The position numbers were made by a program, and so were the translations under genes. The notes below the pieces were generated by a model. It did not search any database. It saw only the letters and a program-made list of their open reading frames with translations, and had not been told where the DNA came from. From Catonia carolina (lineage: Eukaryota > Arthropoda > Insecta > Hemiptera > Achilidae), in the NCBI GenBank assembly GCA_035578175.1, contig JAQMRL010000022.1, positions 3,728,001 through 3,792,000 of the forward strand: DNA of 64,000 nt, read 5' to 3'. Positions 10,481 to 23,359 of this stretch are shown in pieces (positions within the stretch are counted from its first letter, which is position 1; each line of letters starts with the position of its first letter).

Positions 10481-11220
10481 TCTACATCATTTATGACTTA
10501 TAGCTATAAGAATGTACGTTTTGGCCAAAGAAAAATCTTGCCTATTCCATATAAAATATCCAAAGCCGCCCCTGTCGCATCAACAGCTCAATCTTACAAA
10601 CCGCCGCACCAAAAATGCGCCTTTAGAAGACCACTTAAGTAGACGGCTATAAATCCATTCTAGAAATTTACTTCAGAATCCTCAGTCACTGATGCAAGAA
10701 TTTTATTTCTACAAAAACTTTTCGGTAACACGGAAACAGCAAATAGATGGTTATTTTTTAGAAAAAACTGAAAAAACTGTAGTTTGTAGCCTAATAAAGT
10801 AGTAAAATAGAACTTTGATTATCCAAACTAGAAAAAAAGACTGGGAAAATTTGTATTACCGAAAGATTGATAACCATTATAAATTACGTTAGAGGGATAA
10901 TTCTATTAGCGGAAATATCACTATATTTGTTAATTCCCTTATTTTAATAATTTACTTTGAACATTACAGAAATTTATAGTTACACTGAAGTAAATTGATA
11001 GTTACGTCATAAATATTCTAAAACTCAAAAAATCACTGAATAATGTAAAAAGGAAGAATAGGTACTGTACTTTTACATTAGGCTACCATAAATTCTTCAT
11101 AGAAAAACTACCTGCTGAAAAAAGTACCTGCAAAAATTGTTAAATGGTTAAAGATAAAATGTAATAGAACTATTGCAAAACATTATTCAAAGAACGCCAT
11201 CTGTATTTTTACAGAACAAA
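10481..11220. other. AT-rich interval, nothing recognised
   Basis: I see no frame with coding character, no tRNA-like motif and no inverted ends. Confidence 0.5.
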
Positions 11221-11430
11221 AATCTGATTTGAAACACTCACATGACTTTCTCTTGCCATTTTAACCTAATTTTGATATTTTTTTAGGTTGATTAGCGTTA
11301 TGATTAGACATGACGTTAAATAAAAATCAACTCCTAGAAAGCTCGATTTTGACCAGAAATAAAAATAAACTCGATTTTTTAAAAAATCAACACGAAAACA
11401 TAACTTTCCTTATAGGGAAATGACTGTTTA
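11221..11430 (-). mobile_element. Internally deleted DINE/Helentron-like fragment
   Basis: This shares its left end with the element at 23360-24345: tttgaaacactcaca followed by the 13-bp actttctcttgcc at 11245-11257. It then jumps to a decayed right end (atcaacacgaaaacataact). The internal microsatellite part is missing. Confidence 0.6.
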
Positions 11431-12099
11431 TAGCACTGAGTTTTTTAAAACCTAATAAAAAACATAAACACAAAATTTGAATGAGAAACATCATGAACTC
11501 CATTGAGAAGAAATTTTATTACGGATGCTACAGGAAAAGTACAGAATTTTCTGTGAAATTCAACATGAATATTACAAAATGTACATTATAGAATATACAG
11601 TTAACAATACTAAATTGATCTCTTAGTTTACTAAAGTAAATAAATTAAATAATAAAATTCATGTAGGGTGAATTTTCTAAAGATACAATAAAAGAAATTA
11701 CAAATAATGCCGTTCTTTCTAAAAGGCACCTCCGTTATAATATTATTGTAACAATAAAAGATTATTTTATTACCTTATACGATTGAATCAAAATGAATCA
11801 GCAGTACCCTTGAATTAACTTTTAGAATACAAAATGTTGGCCTATTGTTGTGAAACAATCATTGTGTGGGTACCACTATAAAACTAAAATGAGAACTCTC
11901 TAGATAAATTATAATAATAAAGATAATTTACACTCGAATTGTTATTGGATTACATTGTTATAATATAAAACTGTTATTTTTCTGCTACATCAATCTTCCG
12001 AGATTGTTTTCCTGATTTGTTTTATAATTATTTTCCATATTATTTGTTGACGTAAGTAGTCTTTATTACTAAATAGAATTATGTGTGATATCCACTGGG
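11431..12099. other. AT-rich interval, nothing recognised
   Basis: No gene is visible. The interval lies between two partial copies of one DINE-like family; I could not match its content to the interior of the complete copy. Confidence 0.5.
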
Positions 12100-12205
12100 G
12101 ACTTGAAAAGGTGTATTTCCGGTGAAAATTTGATTTCGGAAAATCGACATGACTATACCCTTCTTACCTGTATTTCATACAGGACAGGAGAAATTATTAG
12201 TACAT
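12100..12205 (-). mobile_element. DINE/Helentron-like end fragment
   Basis: This matches the right end of the element at 23360-24345 (ccggtgaaaatttgatttcg, aaatcgacatga). It includes a hairpin cctgtatttcatacagg where the other copy has cctatatattcatatagg, a paired change that keeps the stem. Confidence 0.65.
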
Positions 12206-12294
12206 ATGGATTTAAAATAAAACATTTTCAAAGTTTATAATTACTTAATTTTTATACATTTTATATACACTTTTTATTATTTTATAACTGAATG

Positions 12295-13118
12295 ATCGGA
12301 TCCCTACAAACAAAGGATTAAGACACGGATGTCCATTATCACCCAAACTTTTTAATATAATTTATATATTGACATTTTTCGGTCATGGAATGGGAAATAT
12401 ATTAGGAATAAGACTGGGCGATGACAACCTCATTGGTGCAGTGCTGCATGCTGATGACACTCTTTACACTCAATAGAAAGATGGAAGAATACAATATAAA
12501 TTTATCAACAAACAAGACGACAGTCACGGCATTCTGTGAAAAGACGCCAATAAGATCCAAAATAGTAATTAATGGACATATTCTAGAGCAAGGGAGCCAC
12601 TATGAATACCTTGGAACTGGTGTCTCCTATGAAGATGACTATGGCATCAAAAATAAGCTATCAAAATGCAATCAGATTATTTGGGACGATTCATAGAGCA
12701 CTGAGGCACAAAACACGACCCGAAACAAGGTTAAAGTTTTATAAGACAGTGACAGTTCCAGTCTTGACATCCGGCAGTGATGCATGGGTGATGAGAAGAG
12801 AGGAAAGAAACATCCAAACTGCGGAAATGTAATTCTTAAGATCTATCAAGGGTTTTTCAAGACGAGACAGGATCAGAAATGAAGATATAACTTAAGAATT
12901 AGGAATTTAAAAAATAATTGGAATTTTTCCTCTTAACATAAAAATAAAATTGTACCGTGCCCTATGGGCCAACCATTTAAATAGAATGCCAGAAATCTGT
13001 TTACCTGGTTTTGCAACGAGATACAAACCAATAGGAAGCAAAGATACTGGCAGACCGAAGAAAAGATGGGTGCCGAAACAGGTAGAAATGCCTAATCCGT
13101 GACGAGAAGAAGATATTT
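12295..13118 (+). pseudogene. RTE-like LINE, 5'-truncated, reverse transcriptase C-half
   Basis: The remnant begins inside the reverse transcriptase (RHGCPLSPKLFNII, the motif B region), passes a damaged catalytic box (LHADDTL in place of the usual FADD), then continues with thumb and C-terminal sequences: KIVINGHILEQGSHYEYLG, RLKFYKTVTVPVLTSG, MRREERNIQTAEM. Stops and frame shifts occur at about 12690 and 12830. The end keeps the family 3' motif (gaaacaggtagaaatgccta, then atccgtga) and a short gaagaag tail. It is closest to the fragment at 32531-32889, with which it shares MRREERNIQTAEM exactly. It is inactive. Confidence 0.8.
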
Positions 13119-15310
13119 TATATGTGTAAGTAGAATATAAGATAAATAAATTAGCCAAAAGAAAATTATGAATGTACTTTTAAGACTTATCACTAAATTT
13201 TAATAAATGTAGACTATTAAATTTATATTACTCCAGTTGGTCATTTTTAATCTACGACTTATTTTAATTCTAGATTTTATGTTGTTGAATATTACATTTT
13301 AAGAGCGTTTGTTATAAGATAATTTTAGAACTCGCTCAGGATAGAATTATTAAAAACCATACTATATTTAACTTTCGTTGAAAAATCTTTTGTTTTCCGA
13401 TCCAAGTTTTGTACATTAAAGAGTTTTATTTTCGTGTAATTTGTTGAAAAATCGAAGGAATTAGGTACTTTGGAGCAGTAGTTTTGATTTCATGTCCAGC
13501 GATATGGGACTTTTTCTAAAATGGTATTAAAAATTATGTAATGTTGTTAAAAGGGTATTTTAAAAATATAAAAGAATTTTTTGCATTAAATATATTTTTT
13601 AAAACAGTTAGACTTTTTTAGTTACGGGAGCATGATTTTCCTGGAAGCGTTTTGTTAGCTATAAAAACATGTATATAAAAAAGTAAAAAACGTAGGTACT
13701 ATTTTTTTAATGACTGTGTGAAGGAAAAATTATTCAAGATCGTTTCGGTCAGTACTGAGAAATTTGATTTTGTTTAATATTTCGCGAAATTGTAGTAATT
13801 AAATATTATTGGTAAATTATGTATAGAATGAGCTTTGTTAAACACAAGAATCTTGTGAGTAAACAAAGATTTAGAGGCGTGATTCGTTTAGTTTCTAATC
13901 TAAACTTCGGAAGGAAACGAAAACAAGAGATTTAGAACTAATGAAATTTCAGTAAATCAGTTTATAACAAAAGACAATTTAAAATCCGACTATAACTTAA
14001 TTTAATTTAGCTTACTACGCACAAAATACAATTATATTATTAGTTCATAGTATTTAATATATTATTAAATACAATTATTTTAGAAGTTCGTTCAATCAGA
14101 GATAAAATAATAAACAAAAATAAATATTTTTTAAACAAAAAAACTGCAATAAATAATCTAAAACAATAAAAATGCAAGATACTAAGAAGTTAAGGCACAC
14201 AGTACAAAAAGAGTAAAAACTGTACTCGTATAAGGAATTTGAATATATCAGATAACTTGTATAAAAGTGTAAACAACATTCAGATTCCAAGAATGGGAAT
14301 ACAGGAGCTCAAATTGGAATGTTTGGCGCAGGCTAAAATAAAATAAAATGAAAAATATATATTTCCAACAACATACTAATTAGGATTTCGTGATTCAACA
14401 AGCCTCAATACACAAAAATATTTGAAGTCATTTCTATAAAACTGATGAGACAAAACTCAAAAATGTAATTTTTTTTTAATACTTTTAGTGACCATTAAAG
14501 ATAAGTTAGTGGTAATCTGTAAAGAATGTAGAAGGTTCGGATCGAGAGGTACTGACTGAAGTTTTGCCTCTGGATAAATAAATAGGGAACTGTTTACAAA
14601 GTAAACGGCCTTGACGCTAGGAATTTAACGTTTCCTCTTGTCACTTCGTAAGTATTGTTACAAAAAAAACAAATTACTTTCCAGAGAAATAAGATATCGC
14701 TTAGATTCCAAAAATAAAATAAAATATTCTGTATAATAGAAAGTTTTACATAGTTTATCTTGACTTCTAACCTCTCCGTTTAGTTATTTGTACACGCGGA
14801 TTAAAATCCTAATTTCTCGTATTATGTCTTAGCTAAGAAGTTGGCCAGTTTCTAGACGATCGGCCTCATCAAGCACCTGTAATAAATTCTTAATCACTTC
14901 TTTCTTGACTCATCAAGTCATCCCACTCTTGTTTTCATTTAATTATTCCCATAACAATGTAATCTACAATATATCATTTGGTAAATATAAATGCAATGCA
15001 GTAAAACAAATATTGACATACGTCTTCTAGTAGATGACCTATTTTTGCATCTGTTTTCCTTTTATAATACAATAAAATAAGCACTTGTAAGATATTTACA
15101 TATTAAATTCTTATTCAAATACAGTTATTCTGGCCTATTTATCCACAGTCTTGTAGGCTTATGACATACTTTAAAATCTGTTCAGATATACGCACGAATA
15201 AAATATTTATTTCTCATTGAAAATTAAATGTACATAACTTACTGTATCTTTAATAAATTTATTTTCTATTAATGCCTTGCTCACTAGCAATGCTCATTAA
15301 ATAAGTGACA
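13119..15310. other. AT-rich interval, nothing recognised
   Basis: This 2.2-kb stretch has no convincing gene or repeat. The frame at 14096-14290 (minus) is hydrophobic only because of T-rich codons. Confidence 0.5.
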
Positions 15311-15505
15311 ATATTTTTTTAATTTATTTTAAGCCAAATTAACAGCTAGGTCATTAGCGACTACTTTGGATTAGGAAACGGTGGGTTTGAAAATATCCCA
15401 ATTTGTATCCCAGGATCTAATAATTTTCTAGATCCTGGCCGGGAATTGAATCTGGGACCTTCCACTTTGCATCGTACCACATTAACCACTGTGCCACAGA
15501 GGCGA
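15311..15505 (-). repeat. SINE family B, nearly complete
   Basis: On the minus strand this begins with a tRNA-like head (cgcctctgtggcacagtggt), a B-box region (gattcaattcccggccagga), and ends with the tail module gtcgctaatgacctagctgt. It is moderately diverged and I see no clear TSD. Confidence 0.75.
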
Positions 15506-15660
15506 TCGACTATATTTAATTTTTATTTTTATTACGATTTAATTAAGTTACTTTTCCTCAAAAATTGTACTAATTAATCATGTACCATTTTATATCATAG
15601 GTTCACCAAACTTAATTTTGTCTCTCAACCAAAATTTATTACAGTACATGAATTTTTTTA

Positions 15661-16023
15661 CTGCCCACAACGGGCAGGTAGAGAGTTAAATTATTTGCAC
15701 TCGATCTGCTAGATATAGGGCTGTAAAAAATAGTTCGGTTTCTTATCACATGGTCAGCCAATCATATGACTTAAGCATTTAAGAACAGAAGAGGTAGACG
15801 TGTAAAAAACAGTAGTCAGAGATATCTCCTCTGAGAGTCATGGATTTCATTATACAGTCAGACCCTGTGGTGAAGAAAGTGAAGGTGTAATTTGCCTAGC
15901 ATGCTGACAGCATACTTTTCCATTCAGTGAGAAAGGCAATGGTAAACCACCTCACTCCTCGTTTTACTCAGTAAAGCCTATACTGGTTAAAACCAGCTTT
16001 TGGCTGATAACCTAAACAACACC
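15661..16023 (+). mobile_element. Family X retroposon, diverged copy
   Basis: The copy has a complete 5' end (ctgcccacaacgggcaggta) and a 3' end ...cctaaacaacacc. It has an internal deletion after gtgtaatttgc, and the first 3' hairpin is degraded (cctatactggtt). It is one of the older copies. Confidence 0.88.
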
Positions 16024-16717
16024 ATAAATTTTATTATTTTTTCCAAAGTTTAGGGCGTTGTTTTAAAGTAGCTCATTCGTACAATGTGTTACTAAGTTGA
16101 AAGATTTGCAAATGTTTAAAAAGGGGTTCCGTCAAAAAAATCACGTACCTAATACCTATTATTAAATTTAGTTTATTCTGATTTGGTAAAATACGGAACA
16201 AATAAAAATACTTTTATGAAGACAATATAGTAGGCTACATTTACTTAGGAATTCAGTTATTTTTATCCGAATGTAGCCACCAAGTAGCTTTCTCCCTTAA
16301 TAAATAACTCTAATACTTGTGCGTCTTATGATGATATTATATTTATTTACCTATATTGGTAAACACATAGTATTTGACAGTTACTAACAATATTACTACT
16401 GCGTCATTGGCTACCTAAGGAGAGTCTAGTTAATTTTAAAACAACATATTTATAATAACTTAAGTATACGGAATGATGTTAATTTATGCTTACAATTCTC
16501 ACATTTCTGCCGCCTACTTACGTATTACCTTTTAACGGAATATACCTAGTAATTAAATTTATTACTAGCGTATAAGTATATTAAAATTTTATAAGATTTA
16601 TCAGTATAAACGTGTATATTTCTGGTTAAGCCATTAATACACTACACTTTCAGATTTCTAGAATCTATTTATATTTAATACGCAAAATCGCTTCCAATGT
16701 ATTTTAAATAGGGATTC
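16024..16717. other. AT-rich interval, nothing recognised
   Basis: No gene, hairpin-ended element or tRNA-like motif is visible. Confidence 0.5.
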
Positions 16718-17132
16718 TGTTGTTGTTTGGGTCATCAGCCGAAAGGCTGGTTTGAACCTCTAGAGGTTTTAGAAGCAAAACGAGGAGTGAGGTGGTTTAC
16801 CATTGCCTTCTTTACTAAGAAAAGCCCTTCCTCACTCGTGAAAAAAGTACGCTTATCAGTATGCCGGGCCCTCTGAAAAGCACATATTTTCCACTCTGCA
16901 AATGACACCTTCGCTTCATTCACCACAGGGTCTGGCTGTATAATGAAATTCATTACTTTCAGAGGAGACAATTCTGATTAATGTCTTTTGCACCTCTACC
17001 TCTTCTCTTCTTAAAATGATTCAGTCAATTAATTGGCTGACCATGTGATAAGAAACAGAACTATTTATTTTAGCCCTGCAACGAACAGATTGAGTGTAAA
17101 TAAATTGACACTCCACCTGTCTATTATGGGCA
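16718..17132 (-). mobile_element. Family X retroposon, near-complete
   Basis: The minus-strand copy runs from the tail (ttgttgtttgggtcatcagc) at 16718 to the 5' end (ctgtctattatgggca) at 17132. A short extra segment lies near 16815-16825 (ttactaagaaaagccc). The flanks ataggg(a)ttct and gatgggaattct resemble an imperfect target duplication. Confidence 0.88.
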
Positions 17133-17852
17133 TGATGGGAATTCTATTAACTCTTAAATACAGAGTTCTACCGAACAGATTTTTATAATGTTTTATGGTT
17201 GTAAAAAGTCTACTTCCGCTGATTTTCCAAAAAGTTCTAAACTTGAAATTCATGCTAATGTGACCTTCAATCTACGAAATGAACAAAACTAAATTTTGTT
17301 TCAACGCAAAGGTAATACAGCGTAATGTAATTTGGGGATCCCACATTTACCCCCTCCATAGCTGTATTCCATAAGAATACAGAATATGTCTTTCCACAAC
17401 ACGCTCAGTCGGTATTGGACATTGGGTTAACGTTGTTTTATTTAAAGTTTTATTTTAAAACCATTCTTTTATGGACAAAACTATCGTACTGCTGTGCTTT
17501 AGTGGTTACTCATCATTCTTCTACGAACGGTTAAGTTTGTTATTAACTTAAATCATTTATTTATGATTGGGATTTGAAGCCCAAGAACATTGTGCGAATT
17601 TATTCGCACGGGTCCACTAAGATAGTATTTTGTTAAGTACTGATTGTTATGTACAAAAACAATTTTGACTGTTGATTTTTACTGCAGTTACTAAAATTGA
17701 TAAGAAATTTTAAAAAACGGCTACTAGAAATGACTTAGCTTACAAGTAATCAATGGGCTTAAAAACAAAATCCACTTTGTTAAAATTCACTTTGTTATTT
17801 TGTAATTGCAGAGCTCTTAGCAAAAAAATTTTAATGATTGATTCACGTACTA
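17133..17852. other. Interval without recognised gene
   Basis: A 62-codon minus-strand frame (17065-17253) partly overlaps the end of the X copy and has no recognisable domain. Nothing else stands out. Confidence 0.5.
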
Positions 17853-18227
17853 TGTTGTTTAGGTCAACAGCCGAAAGGCTGGTTTGAACCTCTAGAGGTT
17901 TTACTAAGTAAACAACGAGGAGTGAGGTGGTTAACCTATCCTCACTGAGTTGAAAGAGTATGCTTATCAGCATGCCAGGCCCTCCGAAAAGCATCTACTT
18001 TTCACCCTGCAAATGAAACCTTCACGTCATTCACCCCAGGATCTGGCTGTAGAGTGAAATTCATTACTTTCAGAGGAGACAACTCTGGCTAGTGTCTCAA
18101 ACACCTTTACCTCTTATGTTCTTAAATAGTTGACTATGTGATAAGAAACAGAACCACTTTTTGTAGCCCTGGAACCAACAGATCGAGTGCAATTAATTTA
18201 ACACTCCACCTGCCCGTTATGGGCAAA
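17853..18227 (-). mobile_element. Family X retroposon with imperfect TSD
   Basis: The minus-strand copy has both ends and small internal deletions. The flanks acgtactat (left) and acggactat (right) differ by one base and are a likely aged target duplication. Confidence 0.88.
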
Positions 18228-19401
18228 TTACGGACTATATCATGTCGTTTTAGTCTTCGTTATGAATTCCCTGGAAAGACTGAATAGAATAGGATTTAGC
18301 ATCCGATCAGTGGATTGACGTTTAAGTTTAATTTTTATGTAAATCGTCCATAAAACTTTAGGAAGCTTCCGTTGATATAGGGTGCACGGAGGTCGTTGTG
18401 TAAAATTTCTTCACATAACTTAGAGTAATTAACGTTAGAAATGTAGACTGGGATCTTGACATTTATATTTTATCGAAATTTTTTACTGAACCAGAAAACT
18501 AAATGAAGCATCATAAATTGACATTTTAATTTTTTTATAAAATTATTAAATTAATGTAGTCTACTTTTGTTTGTTATTCAATATTAAAAAGTATAGTGTA
18601 TTAAAATAATGCTACAACGTTAAGTCTACTGTATGCAAATACATTTTGCCCACTCTGCAAGATAGAATACAAGAATGAGTCATTCCATAGTTCTCCCACC
18701 TGTCACTATAAATTTAAATTATCAAAGGTCATTCCCAATTATGACGTGACAATGTTATTTCACACGGGTGGGCGATGGGCGATATGTGGGCCGGTTTTCA
18801 TTCAGCGCATCTTATTTTGTTCAGCCTATTTTATCATCCTTCAGAAAAAATAAACAAATATAAGAGGTATATCGCTTTCTATATCGTCGTGTATTATATA
18901 GATATATGTATATAAAAAGAACACACCTATTAATTTTGCAGAGCGATATCTTTTTTATAGATTGTTTCAGTTGACGGAAAAGAAATTTAACGGTTTAAAA
19001 TTGAATAAATTTAACTCTAGATTATCCATTTTGTTTTAATATTGTATATGTTTTTATTGACTTACAAAATTTACTGACAGACGAAATCAAAAATAAATTA
19101 TTTTTAAATTATATGAATTCTGTATCCTGTGTTTCGTAACACAGTTATTCTGTACAGTTTAATGATGACATTAAAATGTTAAAATGGGTCCGAATCATAA
19201 AAACCGGAGAGATAGAAATTTATCGATAATAAAATACGAATATTTAGGAAAATAAATTTGTTTTTAACATGCTTATTATACCTATTCTTCAACATTGTTG
19301 GTGTTTGTATTTTTTACTAGAAAAAATATAATATTTATACTTATAAAAATAATATCGATCCCTACTCGTTTCGATTCACATTTGCTAATACTTTATTTTT
19401 A
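18228..19401. other. AT-rich interval, nothing recognised
   Basis: No coding or repeat structure is convincing in this stretch. Confidence 0.5.
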
Positions 19402-19582
19402 TTTATTTTTTATTTATTTGTTTAAAGTCGTATTAACTGCTTGGTTTTTAGCGACTACATTGGAATATGTAACTGTAACTGTGGTATCAACTTGTGAAAA
19501 TTTCCAGACCCTAGCCGGGAATCGAACCCGGAACCTCCGCGTGATAGGCTAACGTGCTAACCACTACTCTACAGAGGCGGCC
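19402..19582 (-). repeat. SINE family B, complete copy
   Basis: On the minus strand the head is ggccgcctctgtagagtagt, then a B box in ccgggttcgattcccggct, the body agggtctggaaattttcaca, and the tail gtcgctaaaaaccaagcagt with an AAATAAATAAA-type end. It serves well as the family reference in this window. Confidence 0.85.
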
Positions 19583-19744
19583 GATATTTTATTTTATTTA
19601 TTGCTCTTACAGTATTTTAAACTCAAACATATCGAAAAGTACTACCTGATAATGTTTGAGCTGTTCTGGAGTATTATTCCAGCGCAGCATCTGTCATAAA
19701 AGTAATGTTTGCAACAGATTAAATATCGCTTACTAGTATTGTTT

Positions 19745-20998
19745 TTGTAGGTCTATAGGTTTTAAGAAGCAGCTTGGCATTGGTCTTTCGCCTGGTATTG
19801 CTAGCACTATTGTAAGAACTTTTACAATATTCAATATCTAAATAAAACATTTTTCTGAAAAGTTGAGTTTCCAATATATACAATGTTATTAGTTTCTATA
19901 TTAACTTCATTTAGAGGAAGACTTTTTTCCTCTTATCATCAAGTGTTAGGTGCACAGCCTTTTACGCCATCCAGCTTCTAAGATAATTGATTATTCCATA
20001 TTTTTCTTACCGTTCCCAAGCTCTGTTGATTTGTAGGTCTATAGCTTATTAAGAACAGCTTGGCATTGGTTTCTCGTCTGGTAGATCTGATACTACTATA
20101 CATTTTTTAACAATATTCAACATCCAAATAAAACATTTTTCTGAAAACTTGAGTTTGCAATGTATACAATATTAGCATACTGCGCACGGCTTCGCACGCG
20201 AAAAATGTGTAATCAATTTTTTTTTAAATAAATTTGTAACGGAAATTATATAGCTACTAGTCGACTGTATACTCCAACGTACGGGTACACACCGTAACAC
20301 ACCCACACACAACTTTTTGATAAAGTCCCCCGCGTATGTCTCTCACTAGTCTTTATACGTGTGTAATGTACTTCAAAAATAGTACACACAAAAAAAACAC
20401 ACACACACTCGCAAAACGACGTTTTGATAATTTCCTCGCGTGCGTCATCAAACCCCCTTTATCTACTTTAATAGCAATACGTACTCACATGAACACACTC
20501 ACATACGAGTGTGAATTTTCATTAGGGCCATAGGGTTTTTTCATTTTTGAAAATTTAAAAAAATAAACTGTTGCTGTGAATATAAATACGAATATACTGT
20601 CAAAATTTCATGAAAATCCGTTCAGTAGTTTTGAAAATTAACCTTCACAGAAAAACACGCTTTGTCTTTATGATATTAGTATTTATTTTATTTATTTATT
20701 TATTTCCCATTGCTTACAAAAAAATATCAATACAAAATAAATGTTAATTTCCCTAATATTATAACTTACTTTTATAATCGAAAAACTATTTATTTTAATT
20801 CGTGGTGGGGAAATTAATCCACCCAACTATGGTTTCCCATGTTTAAGAGTAAGTATAGATTAGTTTCTAAATTAACTTTATTTAGGGAAAAACTTTTTTC
20901 TCTAGTCGTCAAGTATTAGGTACACAGTCTGTTACGCCATCTAGCTTCTAAGACAATTGATTATTCAATATTTTTCTTATCCTTACCACGCTCCGTCT
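19745..20998 (+). repeat. Tandem duplication (a-b-a'-b') broken by an insertion
   Basis: Segment a (19745-19890, with cagcttggcattggt and aaataaaacatttttctgaa) and segment b (19893-20025, with cgccatccagcttctaag) are repeated as a' (20029-20170) and b' (20858-20998), at roughly 80-85% by eye. Between a' and b', where the first unit has none, lies an insertion of about 690 bp. The duplication ends directly against an RTE-like 5' leader. It could be a set of LINE promoter monomers or an unrelated local duplication. Confidence 0.7.
20171..20690 (+). repeat. Dispersed repeat with gcacggcttcgcacgcg start
   Basis: It begins actgcgcacggcttcgcacg, contains CA-rich and poly-A stretches, and ends with aaaatttcatgaaaatccgt then tcagtagttttgaaaatta and gatattagtat. 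An opposite-oriented relative lies at 26848-27245. The combination of a GGCTTCGCACG start and an ATCCGTTCAGTAGTTTT end is common in insect genomes, but I cannot give a class with confidence. It interrupts the second unit of the tandem duplication. Confidence 0.6.
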
Positions 20999-21425
20999 TC
21001 CCATCGGATCGTACCCCACAATCACCTTTGGAATTGTTGAAAAGGATTCCGCTAACGGTGGTTTTTAAACCCCTGGTTGCAGCCTTGGGTCCCTTCTTAC
21101 CAGCGAGGAAAAAGAAGAAGCAGGATGACTAGAACCTTTTTAGAAATTCTGGATCTATTTGACCCGGATGGTAGTACCCAGTAGGTGCCCCTGTCTGGGG
21201 TTGCAAGTGAAAACCGGTCAACAGTCAGTAATGTAGATGAAGTATCCCAATGGCTTTGTGAGCGGGTGAATCTTGGAGGTGGGTCTCTGAAAGAAACCCA
21301 GGGCTCGTTCAGAGGCTCTTAGGGGGCATACCCACCACTGATCTCACCCAAAATTATAGTGACCTATTTGGGAAATTTTTGGACTCTTTCAACCATCCAC
21401 AAAATAATCGGATAGATTTTTTAAT
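20995..21425 (+). mobile_element. RTE-like LINE 5' leader fragment
   Basis: The stretch at about 21270-21350 (ggaggtgggtctctgaaaga, then cagaggctct ... accactgatctcac) matches the 5' untranslated region of the complete element at 57977-58527 (ggaggtgggtctccgaatga, cagaggctcc ... accactggtcttac), in the same order. gtgcccctg also recurs. No endonuclease frame follows, so only the 5' part is present. That is unusual, because non-LTR copies normally keep the 3' end. Confidence 0.6.
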
Positions 21426-22968
21426 TTGTTTATTTACATTTACCTACAACTCAACTGGAGCCAACTTACCAAATTCAAGTTTTTAGTCCTTACAGAGAAT
21501 TCGAGATGAGTAAGTCAGTTATACGTTGCATTTATACTGTATATTTACATAAAACAGAAACACTGCAGAAACTACTACAATAAGCACTCTGTGTATCTTA
21601 ATGTAATTTCTGTGTCTTATGTCTAAAATTCGTAAACACAAGTATATATATTTCAGGAAGTGGGCAGAGACTTTTATTATTTCTAAACATTTACTTAAAG
21701 CCTAAATTCCTTATAAATAACTTACCTGAAAATAATTATTTTAAGTAGTACTATACTTCTTTTTTACGGTAGTTAAGAGAGAAGATTATTCAACGAAAGA
21801 GAAATTAATAAAGTAGAAAATAAAAAATTGAGTTTGATTTTTAACAAAAATATGTGTAGGCTAATCTAACAAAATAAAAATAAAACAAAAGAAGTAACTT
21901 TGTTATTATAAAAATAATAATAATTTAATAAGTAAACAAAATAAGTAAGCTAACAGAAGAACAAAATTTTTATTTAAAAAGTAAGCCAGTAGGACTACAG
22001 GACTGCACCATCAGGTTTAGCGTCATATTTATTACAACTGCAGGGAGATTACAACCTTGAAATGGAATCGGTAAAAACCAGTTCCTATTTCTTTTAAATA
22101 AAATCTAAAATTAATGTAACCTAATCGACAATAGGTTAAATAAAATATTTGATTACAATAAGGCTAATACAAATATTCACTACTTTCAAGGTGACTTGAT
22201 ATTTTAGAACCGATGATATTAATGTATCATCTTTGTAAGTGGCTGAAATAATATACAATTTACATATTATAAAATATGAATTTTAATCCACTAGAATAAT
22301 ACCCACGGGAATAAAATATTGTTTACTTGTACATTTTTATTTAAACGCTTACCATAATCAGGTAAGTGTAGTCATATTGGATCTTTCTTAGGGTCAAGAG
22401 GAGTCAAGTATGTATTTATAGTACTCATAATCAAGTAGACGCCGTTTAGGCTTCGTAATACCAGAGAACAAGAAACTTGTAGAATAGATATCTAATCGTG
22501 CCGGAAGCTACCAGAGCCAGAATGTGATTTGACTTTTAAAAATTCACGATCAAGGTCGATTACGTCACGAATCTAAATTCTCATGTCTCACTTATTAGCT
22601 TTTACTTAAAACTTTAGTACTTGAGTACTGTACTTAAATACTATTCTTAAGGACGTGATTAAATCTTACAAGCTTTAAATTTTCTATTATGAGATTGATG
22701 TCAATAACAAAGATAATATTTGTTCATAAAATCATAAAACACGATTTAATTATAATATTATTTAAATTATTTAAAACTGCAATCTTATCATGATTGTTTT
22801 ATTTAAAAATCACATACTTTTTTACTAATATTTAAAGATAATAAAATGGATTCGAGTGCAAAGTATTATTAAATCCTCCATTGACATAAAACACAAACTT
22901 CTGTAAAGTTTTATCGTAAATTAAATAGGCTAAACTTATTACCTATTTTATTTTCTAGGTAATTTGAA
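21426..22968. other. AT-rich interval, nothing recognised
   Basis: No gene or repeat could be supported here. Confidence 0.5.
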
Positions 22969-23289
22969 ATAGTTCTGTTTCTTATCATATGGTCAGCGAG
23001 TTAAATGACTGAATCATTTAAGAACAGAAGAGGTAGAGGTGTAAAAGACACTTATCAGAGTTATCTCCTCTGAAAGTAATGAATTTTATTATACAGCCAG
23101 ACCCTGTGGTGAATAAAGTGAAGGTGTCATCTGCAGAGTGGAAAATATTTGCTTTTCAGAGGGCCTGGCATGCTGATAAGCATACTCTTCAACTCAGTGA
23201 GGAAGGCAATTGTAAACCACCTCTCTCTTCGTTTTACTACAGGTTCAAACCAGCCTTCCGGCTGATGCCCTAAACAACAACAACAACAG
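22969..23289 (+). mobile_element. Family X retroposon, 5'-truncated, CAA-tailed
   Basis: It lacks the first 80 bases or so and ends cctaaacaacaacaacaaca, the clearest (CAA)n tail in the window. The first of the two 3' hairpins is lost, while the second (cagccttccggctg) is kept with one loop change. Confidence 0.9.
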
Positions 23290-23359
23290 GTAAATCGAAA
23301 CTATCAAAAAATACATTTTAGTAAACAAAAATCTAGTGATTGTTTTGATAAAATAAAAA

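Noticed and set aside
23079..23273. Recurring MNFIIQPDPVV... frames as a protein-coding gene family
   Set aside because: They are all parts of family X copies on either strand. The frame is cut at different places in different copies and most likely is noncoding.
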